This document shows, in pieces, positions 27,189 through 33,564 of a stretch of 37,362 bases of DNA. Source of the stretch: Gammaproteobacteria bacterium (lineage in GTDB: Bacteria > Gemmatimonadota > Gemmatimonadetes > Longimicrobiales > Gaopeijiaceae). The translations under genes and the position numbers were made by a program. The notes under the pieces were generated by a model. It was not told the origin of the DNA and ran no database searches. It saw nothing but the letters and a program-made list of their open reading frames with translations. Numbering within the stretch: position 1 is the first letter of the stretch; each line of letters opens with the position of its first letter. The stretch spans positions 1 to 37,362 of the forward strand of contig JAPPJO010000065.1 in the NCBI GenBank assembly GCA_028820325.1, given 5' to 3'.

Positions 27189-27309
27189 GGTTGCTAACCT
27201 CCGTAGACATGTGGACACCCAGATCGGGGAACTCCGGGAGCGCATGGCGCACCTGGAGGGTCTGCTGGAAGGTCTGCGCCAAGCCATCACCCGCCGAAGT
27301 GTCGCCTGA
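27076..27309 (+). CDS. 77-residue membrane-anchored coiled-coil protein
   Basis: ATG 27076 is preceded by CCAGGATA. Residues 5-24 (QLLTLIASILIPLGSLILVQ) form one membrane helix. The remaining ~50 residues are a regular heptad-like coiled coil (RQDLKELRGEVANLRRHV, RERMAHLEGLLEGLRQAI). Third codon positions are GC-rich as in real genes. Proteins of this build are common as small accessory or scaffold proteins near DNA-processing and defence genes; no specific function is known to me. It begins inside the decayed end of the FRG gene, so it may have been a partner of the intact version or an independent arrival. Confidence 0.65.
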   Translation: MTNEQLLTLIASILIPLGSLILVQTRATRQDLKELRGEVANLRRHVDTQIGELRERMAHLEGLLEGLRQAITRRSVA

Positions 27310-27502
27310 GCGGCCAGAGGGCGGCAGCGGAAGACCCTCGTGGTCGGCACCGCGTCGCGTTGCGGTTCGCCGGTCGGCTGCCTGACGTGATCCTGGTTCC
27401 CGACTAAATTACAATGAGAAGACTCATTCGGCTCGTCCCGAGGAAGCGGGGCAACACGCTGCTTCTGGAGGCTCCAGCCGTCCAGATGGAGTTGACGCGA
27501 CG

Positions 27503-28909
27503 ATGACGGCAGTTCACCCCGCAGTCGCCTACGAACCAGGCGTTGTACCCGAACCGCTGGCTGAGAGAGTCAATCTGATCCAGTTCCTCCGTTTGCTGCG
27601 CGACAACCAACTGTCCGTGTACACCCGCGACTCTTTCGTCGCCGACTTCAGCGAAGTACGGCTTCTTTTTCACAACTTCGTTCTCCTCAATGAACCCGAT
27701 TTCATCGAGCACATCCTCGTCACCAACCGCCAGAACTATGTCAAGGGACACCTTGCCCGCCAGATTCTTGAGTGGGCTCTGGGCAACAACCTGGTGATCA
27801 GCGAGGGCGACTTCTGGCGCCGCCAGCGCCGCATCATGGCCCCCGCCTTCCATCACCAGCACCTAGCGCAGGCAGCCCATGTGATGGTGCGTCGCGCGCG
27901 GCAGCGCATCGAACGCTGGCGCACGCCGTGTGAGAGGGGAGAACGCCTCGACATCGCCCACGAAATGATGTCGCTCACGATGGAGATCGTCGCCGAGGCG
28001 CTGTTCTCCAGCCAGATTGCCAACTCGATAGATGAGCTGGGGCGGGCGATGACGACACTCCTTGCGTCCCTGGGCACGCCGAATCCGCTTGACCTTCTCG
28101 GCCTCCCGGCATGGATCCCACGATGGCGCTCGCACCGCACCCGCTCAGCGCTGGCTCGGCTCGACCGGATGGTCTACGGCATCATTGCTTCACGACGCGC
28201 CACCCAGCACGGTCCTGAAGATCTGTTGGGTTTGCTCCTCGCCGCGCGCGACGACGAGACCGGCGAGGGGATGACGGACCGGCAGCTCCGCAACGAGGTC
28301 CTCACGTTCTTCTCCGCCGGACATGAGACGACGGCGCTGGCCCTAACGTGGACGCTGTACCTGCTGTCGCGACATCCCGGCATCGAACGCGCGCTGCACG
28401 ACGAGGTGGACCGTGTGCTGGGCGAAGGGGAGACGACGTTCGCTGACGTCCAAGCGCTGCCCTATACCCGAATGGTCATCCAGGAGGCGATGCGGTTGTT
28501 TCCGCCGGGCCACGCTTTCAATCGCGTGGCGGTCGCGGACGACGAGGTCGGGGGGCACGCCATTCGTGCCGGCAGCGTGGTGACGATCAGTCCCTACCTC
28601 ACCCACCGCAATCCGAGGCTGTGGGAGGATCCGCTACGCTTCGATCCCGAGCGGTTCACACCTGATCGGGTCAAAGCACGTCATCGTTTCGCGTATTTGC
28701 CCTTCGGCGGCGGGCCGCGCATCTGTATCGGTAGGGGCTTTGCCATGATGGAGGCGTGCATGGTGCTTGCCACCATCGCCCGCGCCTATCGCCTGCGTAT
28801 GGCGCCCGGACACCGGCTTGAAGCGCAAGGCGGGATTACCCTTCGCCCGCGCTACGGTCTTCGCATGACGCTCGAGCCGCGCTCACCCGGGCCGGGGGTT
28901 GCATTCTGA
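27503..28909 (+). CDS. Cytochrome P450 monooxygenase
   Basis: The product is 468 residues with no membrane anchor, hence a soluble bacterial P450. Key elements seen: the C-helix WRRQRRIMAPAFH, the I-helix oxygen-binding motif AGHET at 272-276, the K-helix EAMR (E-x-x-R), the PERF motif (DPERFTPDR), and the haem loop FGGGPRICIG with the iron-ligating Cys408. The overall form (APAFHHQHL, AYLPFGGGPRICIG) is closest to the eukaryote-like bacterial families such as CYP102-haem-domain or CYP110 relatives, which often hydroxylate fatty acids or terpenes. No reductase or ferredoxin is nearby, so electrons must come from elsewhere. The 27310-27502 spacer holds its promoter region; no ribosome site stands out. 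Confidence 0.95.
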   Translation: MTAVHPAVAYEPGVVPEPLAERVNLIQFLRLLRDNQLSVYTRDSFVADFSEVRLLFHNFVLLNEPDFIEHILVTNRQNYVKGHLARQILEWALGNNLVISEGDFWRRQRRIMAPAFHHQHLAQAAHVMVRRARQRIERWRTPCERGERLDIAHEMMSLTMEIVAEALFSSQIANSIDELGRAMTTLLASLGTPNPLDLLGLPAWIPRWRSHRTRSALARLDRMVYGIIASRRATQHGPEDLLGLLLAARDDETGEGMTDRQLRNEVLTFFSAGHETTALALTWTLYLLSRHPGIERALHDEVDRVLGEGETTFADVQALPYTRMVIQEAMRLFPPGHAFNRVAVADDEVGGHAIRAGSVVTISPYLTHRNPRLWEDPLRFDPERFTPDRVKARHRFAYLPFGGGPRICIGRGFAMMEACMVLATIARAYRLRMAPGHRLEAQGGITLRPRYGLRMTLEPRSPGPGVAF

Positions 28910-28916
28910 CCCTTCG

Positions 28917-29090
28917 CTGTTTCACAACGCCCAGCGCGCCGTACTCGCCGGAGCTAGGGGAGCCGATGACGCTGAAGTGCTCCGGCGACTCCTGAACCAC
29001 GCGAATCAGCGCTTCCGGTTCAGCTACGTGCTCGGAAACGGCCCGAAGGTGGCCTCTAGCAACTCGGACTTCGACGATGAGGATTGCTGA
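28917..29090 (+). pseudogene. Fragment of an unrecognised gene after the P450
   Basis: A frame ending at the TGA 29088-29090 reads FHNAQRAVLAGARGADDAEV, RRLLNHANQRFRFSYVLGN, then an acidic tail SDFDDEDC. Its third codon positions are strongly GC-rich, so it looks like former coding sequence, but it has only a TTG start inside the P450 gene and no family I know. It may be the 3' end of a gene cut by insertion of the P450 segment. Confidence 0.35.
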
Positions 29091-29100
29091 TGCCGTCGTG

Positions 29101-29130
29101 ACCGCACGCTGCACAGGCGAATGCCCGATG
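29101..29130 (+). repeat. Interspersed CTGCACAGGCG repeat, copy B
   Basis: ACCGCACGCTGCACAGGCG, then AATGCCCGATGCGC. It shares about 25 of 30 positions with copy A and matches copy C across the GCCCGAT part. It lies between the P450 module and the large minus-strand gene; 29131-29228 shows no other feature. Confidence 0.6.
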
Positions 29131-29228
29131 CGCGCCCGCTCGGTGGCCCCTCCGTCCAGCCGTCAAACCGCACCTCCCGCAACTCATCGTGCCAAGCCTC
29201 GCTTCAACGAAGACCCGGTGTCAGCTGG

Positions 29229-31313
29229 TCACCGTGCTGTACCCCGTGGTCGAGTGATCGACCGGGATTCGCCGGCGGAGAATCGGATCAACTTGTCCCG
29301 AATCCATTGAGCCAGATGCTCCGACACCGACTGCCGAACGCTGAGCAAGCTGGCCCCGCCCAGTAGAGAGAAGAACCCCACCAAGATTCCCACGCCTGCC
29401 ACGACTCGCGCGGCCGATTGCAGCCAGCCCACCAATACCAGATCGAAGACGACATCGAGAATGGAGTGAAGTGCCGCGCCTCCAGTCAGTCCCGCAAGAA
29501 TTGAGAAGAGCAACCAAGCTACGAAGTTCCCTACCCTTTGGCCCCTAAGGGTGGCCGCGATCTCCACGGCCCTCCATTTCCCGCTCGCCTCTCGGGCAGC
29601 AGATCTCTCCGTGTCCGCCTCGCTGAGGGCCCGCTTGGTCGCTTCCGTCGCCTCCCGGGCGGCAGAAACCTCTGCCTCCGCCTCGCTGAGGGCCCGTCTA
29701 GTCACTTCTGTTGCCTCCCGGGCAGCTTCCGTCTCGCTGCGTGCCTCCCTGATCGCTTCCCGGGACTCCTGGGTGGCCTCTGCACGGTACTTGCCTATTA
29801 CACGCTCGATCGCCTCGTGAATCGTGTCAGCGTCTGGTTCGCCGCTGTCCTCCACTCTTGCAAGAAGTGGCTCAGTAAGCTCACTCGCCACCACGGCCAC
29901 GGTCTCATCGCTCGTGATTTCCTCGTTGTCGCACAACTCCCGCAAGTTCACGATGAACTTACCCCATGTTTCACGGTTTGGCCGGAGCGCGGATCTGCAC
30001 AAAGCAGCCAACTCGTGCATCTTGATCCCGTATGCAGCTTGTGGTTTCTTGAACCACGCGATACTTGAGAGAGCGTACTGGTGCACAATCGGGGGGATCC
30101 CGGCCTCGCCTTGATCTCGATACCATTGCTGCCCCTTCTTGATCACCATACCGCTGGTTGTACAGAAGACTGCTCCTGCGCGCTCGATCGAGGTGGCAAT
30201 CCGCCCCCGTCGGAGAGTCAATGTGGACGCAATGACGTCCACGTCGTGACGGATGCGCGGGGTTTCAGAGTTATCTGTCTCTCCCGCCAATGCCTCTGCA
30301 AGAACCGTCTCATCCAAAGTGAAACGTCGGTCCCGGTTAGGCATCTTCCGTACTTGAATCGCGAGCCTCGATAGGTGTCTCTCGAGCATGGCCGATATGG
30401 TCCGGATATCGCTGGGTGCCATCCGCTGTGTCAAAATGTGATTGGTCAACTCTGTAGGATATAGCTCAAGGTGTCCTCCAGGCCTGCCGAGCCGATCCTC
30501 ATAGACGGCGAGTATCCGCCGTATTTCGCTCACGGTTGGATCGAAAGCTGCCGTGATCGCACCGGCTTCGCGAATCAATGACAAAAACTCGGCCGTGGCC
30601 AACCTGTTCGCTTCGCCGTTGAGCCCTAATACTGACAACAAGATCGGTGTATCTAGAAGTACAGTCAGGTTCCGAAAACGCTGGGAAGGGAAACTCACGT
30701 CCTGCAGGAGCAACGTGTCCTTGAGTACGAGACCTTCTGTCAACGCTTGAAGTCGCGCAGCGAGGTTCTCAGACTCTAAGGCTTCTTCTGTTATGAACGC
30801 TGCAACGAGCCGGGAAATCCTCCGATCTAGCGCAGAGCCATGTCGGGACGATCCCGGCAATCCCTGCTCGAGAAGGAGCGGTGCCTTGTTGTCAGTGATA
30901 AACTGCGCCAAAACCGTGAGTGCTTCATCAGGACGTAGAAGGACTCCCTGCTTGTCGGCATAACCCGAGAACGCACCCGCCAAGATCTCATTCTTAGCCT
31001 CCTGGTTTGATCGTACCTCGTCTAACCCGGGGTCCGCGAGTCCACCGGCGTAGAAAAACCGCCCTCCCTCCCGACGAAGCTTCCCTCTCCTAGAGAACCG
31101 CCCAAGGACGGTCTTGACCGTGTCCGACGGCAAGACAAGACCAGACCGATGCAGGACCTGTGAGGCTATGTCCTGTGGGAGAAACGAGTCCTGCCCGCAG
31201 TGGATCACGGCGTCTCCAACAAACGGCTCGACGAGTTCCAAGTGGTCACGTCCCTCATCGAACCGAGTCTTTAGGAGCGCGAGAGTGGCCAGACCTTTGG
31301 GCGTTCCTATCAT
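29229..31313 (-). CDS. Winged-helix/PIN-like/coiled-coil/membrane protein, candidate defence effector
   Basis: The product is 694 residues. Order of parts: residues ~25-95 helical with a winged-helix look (DIASQVLHRSGLVLPSDTVK, then GKLRREGGRFFYAGG); ~215-395 PIN-like nuclease core with Asp221 (VLLDTPILLSVLG), an internal acidic cluster (FDPTVSEI), the pair Asp357/Asp359 (IRHDVDVIAS) and the closing strand VFCTTSGMVIKK; ~505-580 a charged coiled coil made of near-identical 21-residue units (AAREATEVTRRALSEAEAEV, AAREATEATKRALSEADTER); ~598-658 two or three membrane helices; and a basic C-terminal tail. PIN enzymes cut RNA with an acidic metal site. Holding one at the membrane via a coiled coil, with an N-terminal nucleic-acid-binding-like domain, is unusual and suggests a triggered, self-limiting nuclease. 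It is a single gene. AGGGA precedes ATG 31313. GC is lower than in core genes. Confidence 0.75.
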   Translation of the reverse strand: MIGTPKGLATLALLKTRFDEGRDHLELVEPFVGDAVIHCGQDSFLPQDIASQVLHRSGLVLPSDTVKTVLGRFSRRGKLRREGGRFFYAGGLADPGLDEVRSNQEAKNEILAGAFSGYADKQGVLLRPDEALTVLAQFITDNKAPLLLEQGLPGSSRHGSALDRRISRLVAAFITEEALESENLAARLQALTEGLVLKDTLLLQDVSFPSQRFRNLTVLLDTPILLSVLGLNGEANRLATAEFLSLIREAGAITAAFDPTVSEIRRILAVYEDRLGRPGGHLELYPTELTNHILTQRMAPSDIRTISAMLERHLSRLAIQVRKMPNRDRRFTLDETVLAEALAGETDNSETPRIRHDVDVIASTLTLRRGRIATSIERAGAVFCTTSGMVIKKGQQWYRDQGEAGIPPIVHQYALSSIAWFKKPQAAYGIKMHELAALCRSALRPNRETWGKFIVNLRELCDNEEITSDETVAVVASELTEPLLARVEDSGEPDADTIHEAIERVIGKYRAEATQESREAIREARSETEAAREATEVTRRALSEAEAEVSAAREATEATKRALSEADTERSAAREASGKWRAVEIAATLRGQRVGNFVAWLLFSILAGLTGGAALHSILDVVFDLVLVGWLQSAARVVAGVGILVGFFSLLGGASLLSVRQSVSEHLAQWIRDKLIRFSAGESRSITRPRGTAR
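29560..29745 (-). repeat. 63-bp repeats encoding the coiled coil
   Basis: Within the large minus-strand gene, units of about 63 bases recur (TCGCTGAGGGCCCG... cores), encoding 21-residue units of the coiled coil. Such repeats can expand or contract in frame and would change the spacing between the PIN-like domain and the membrane. Confidence 0.55.
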
Positions 31314-31743
31314 CGTCCCTTCTCGCTTTGATTGGCCTCTGGTGGGCGGCCAGGGGTTGCCAGGAAAAGTTGGAGGGTTCCGAATCGTCGTGTCTCCCGG
31401 GCGCTTGGTCCGAGTGTGGCATCAGACGCTAGTAACCCTAACAGGAAGACCGCTTCGATCCAGAGAAGATGCGAGAGGAACAGCCGACCGGACAAGGCCG
31501 GTCTGACGGAGCTGTCGGCGGCGGCGGGCTGCGAGCACCTGCTCGCGCTGTTCAACGTCTTCTCCAGCTTTCTCAGTCTGTTAGCGTAGCGTCCTCCTCC
31601 GTCACCCCGAGTTGGGCGGCCCCGCCGGCTGAGCGTATGGCGCGACAGCCTGGGGGCTCCCTCACCACCAAAGCCAGCAGCCGCTGAACACCTCGCTATG
31701 GATCTCGACCGCGGAAACCAGACTTCCTTCTCGCACCTCGGGT
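31314..31743. other. Decayed spacer with a gene tail
   Basis: The plus-strand frame ending at TAG 31587-31589 reads GLTELSAAAGCEHLLALFNV, then FSSFLSLLA, with GC-rich third positions and a normal-looking helical C-terminus. It is likely the end of a deleted gene (about 31483-31589). Nothing else recognisable is present in these 430 bases. Confidence 0.35.
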
Positions 31744-31830
31744 GCCATCACCGTTAAGGAGTCCGATTGGCCACGCCGATGCCCTCCAGCGCCGCCCGAA
31801 TGCTCACGCTGCACAGGCGCCCGCCCGATC
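31744..31830 (+). repeat. Interspersed repeat, copy C (long form)
   Basis: The block from GCCATCAC at 31744 through GTCCGATTGGCCACGCC to CTCACGCTGCACAGGCG at 31804-31820 matches copy D (33312-33387) over about 76 bases. Its last part (CACGCTGCACAGGCG, then GCCCGAT) also matches copies A and B. Read on the minus strand, C and D would both encode a short hydrophobic tail (R-L-x-S-V ... A-A-L-x-x-x-G-V-A) with a nearby stop, so the long form may be the degraded 3' end of a gene. Confidence 0.6.
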
Positions 31831-31865
31831 CGCATTTGGGGATTGACCGGGGGCTGGGGCGTTGG

Positions 31866-32855
31866 TCAGCTGACCTGATTGTGGAAACTAATCTCGTGGG
31901 CGCCAAGGTGTTGGAGCCCGATGTTCCCCGCTGCGCTCGGGAGCAACTCCGCAAGCCAACGAGCTCGGTGATACCTGAGCGTCTTGGCCCCCCGCCAGAA
32001 CCACAGTGGAGCGACGTACCGGGCTAGGTGCATTTGCGACAAGTCCGTAAGGTCCCAGTGGATGAATCGAGCAAATGCGGTTACGGCAAGGAGGTGTAGC
32101 CGTCGTGGCCGGATCCGATGCGACTGGTCGCTGTAGATCTCCTGCCGAAGCCGATCTATTCTCTTGGCGATCGGGGTCCGAGGGCCTTCGAGATCGGGCG
32201 GGCCGGAAGCGAAGCGGACGGTGATAGCTGAAGGCAGCCAGTCGGTCAGGTCGACGTACAGCGCGCTCCCATGATAGCGACTGTCCCGGGTCTGCTTGGC
32301 CGCCTTCGAAACACGGTTCTTGACGCTCTTACCCTCTGCTATCCTCTTGACTTCAATCGCATACCTCAGCGTGCCCTTCCGAACGATGTAGTCGGGATTC
32401 GGACCCTGTGGGTTCGTCAATACGCCAAGCGGTACACTGGCGCAGGAGAGAGCCGCCCCGACCCAGAGTTCGCTCTGAGCTTGGTACGCCTCATGCGGAG
32501 TCACTCCGATGGTTCCGCCAACGGCTTTCTTAAGGATGTTGGCCGTTGGATCCAACCGTTCCTGCGGCAGCATGCCCCTGATGATGATGAACTCCTGAGC
32601 GTCGACGGCCGCCTGAGCAATCTTCAGCAGGTCTTCTCGCGGCTCGGGAAACTCCCCGGCGGACGCGACTTCCTGAAGGAGCTTCACGGTGTTCCGCAAC
32701 CGACTTCCCCCCTGCACATCGATACCCCATGCCTCGATCCTAGCTATCGCTCGCTCAAGGCCCTTGGCCAGGTCTGCCATCCTCTCTGGGGTAAAGGTCT
32801 TGTCTGGCGGTGGCGGATCGGCCGCGTGATACACTGGACGAAGTGTGATGCTCAT
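31866..32855 (-). CDS. PD-(D/E)XK nuclease-like protein
   Basis: The product is 329 residues from ATG 32855, with GAGGA twelve bases upstream. The middle contains a restriction-endonuclease-like centre: helix Glu129 (AQSELWVGAALSCAS), then NPDYIVRKG with Asp155, then LRYAIEVKRI with Glu168-x-Lys170, giving E...D...ExK in the right order and spacing. The N-terminal ~110 residues are helical with a charged surface; the C-terminal part (RRLHLLAVTAFARFIHWDLT) is mixed. I do not recognise a named family. Minus-strand longer starts (to 33023) run into the repeat carrying the 74-residue gene and are rejected. As a lone nuclease in a defence island it may be a restriction-like effector; its target is unknown. 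Confidence 0.7.
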   Translation of the reverse strand: MSITLRPVYHAADPPPPDKTFTPERMADLAKGLERAIARIEAWGIDVQGGSRLRNTVKLLQEVASAGEFPEPREDLLKIAQAAVDAQEFIIIRGMLPQERLDPTANILKKAVGGTIGVTPHEAYQAQSELWVGAALSCASVPLGVLTNPQGPNPDYIVRKGTLRYAIEVKRIAEGKSVKNRVSKAAKQTRDSRYHGSALYVDLTDWLPSAITVRFASGPPDLEGPRTPIAKRIDRLRQEIYSDQSHRIRPRRLHLLAVTAFARFIHWDLTDLSQMHLARYVAPLWFWRGAKTLRYHRARWLAELLPSAAGNIGLQHLGAHEISFHNQVS

Positions 32856-32924
32856 GTAGCGTTTTCCTCGTGAAGGCGACCCCCGGTTTAGGGGCGACAT
32901 GGACTCATCAGGTTCGTGGTTGCG

Positions 32925-33245
32925 CCCCCCGGACCCTGCGACAATGTCACGCCCGACGCAGGAAGGGATCCCGCGGCGGGATGTCTGTGTCTTCTGGTGG
33001 GTCTTCGAAGATGGCATCCTCACGTTGGATCGCGTCAGCCTGCTTCATCACCTTCTTGGCGGCCTTCCGGCGGACATGCGCCTGCGCGGCTAGGTGGCGG
33101 CGCTTGTAGTCCCAGGCTTCGCCAGCCAGATCGCGGGCCAAGGCGCGGAGCCTCTCGATGGTCGTCGTCATAGGTGGTCCTCCGGGTTGGATGGTCGCTA
33201 GTGCTCAACGATACCACGGGGCCCATCATCGATATATCAGCGCCG
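32925..33245. repeat. Duplicated segment, copy 2 (intact)
   Basis: This segment aligns with 21540-21860 from the ACCCTGCRACAATGTCACGC block to the GGGGCCCATCATCG block, including the whole 74-residue gene and about 70 bases of its upstream region. Both copies have the same orientation. Confidence 0.8.
32947..33171 (-). CDS. 74-residue basic helical protein, unknown family, intact copy
   Basis: Starts MTTTIERLRALARDLAGEAW, continues DYKRRHLAAQAHVRRKAAKK, and ends in an acidic-then-basic tail (DAIFEDPPEDTDIPPRDPF). The start is secure: GGAGG lies seven bases before ATG 33171. It is predicted all-helical with no membrane segment. The second copy at 21540-21860 keeps almost every residue, including the tail, although its DNA differs at many silent positions and it has since been frameshifted; that pattern argues for a real, selected protein. 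The function is unknown: a DNA-binding accessory, an antitoxin-like or an element-borne protein are all possible. It precedes the PD-(D/E)XK-like gene by about 90 bases on the same strand. Confidence 0.75.
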   Translation of the reverse strand: MTTTIERLRALARDLAGEAWDYKRRHLAAQAHVRRKAAKKVMKQADAIQREDAIFEDPPEDTDIPPRDPFLRRA

Positions 33246-33311
33246 CGCGCAACCACCACCCTCGCAACAGCGGAAACCTCCGCTGTGACCCTCGAATCAC
33301 GGGAACCAGTA

Positions 33312-33390
33312 GCCATCACGGCGGGTGTCCGATCGCCACGCCCATGACCCCCAGAGCCGCCCCTAGCGACCTCACGCTGTACAGGCGTTA
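33312..33390 (+). repeat. Interspersed repeat, copy D (long form, island edge)
   Basis: It matches copy C (31744-31820) over about 76 bases: GCCATCAC, GTCCGAT, CCACGCC, GCCGCCC and CTCACGCTGTACAGGCG. It is the last island-like element before the core-like kinase gene, so the right edge of the accessory region lies near 33.4 kb. 33391-33564 shows no gene. Confidence 0.6.
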
Positions 33391-33564
33391 GTGACGCGGT
33401 GTGCCTTGCCTCTGGGGGACGTTTCGTCGAGGCTCCATGACCGGCGGAGGTCAATTGCGCGGCTCCGAGCGGCATCCCGGTCCTCGGTCGAACCGAACTC
33501 CCGGGCGGCGGGCGGCAGCGGAGCGGTCGGGGTTGCGACAAGACTCGTCAACGGCGGCCCGACC

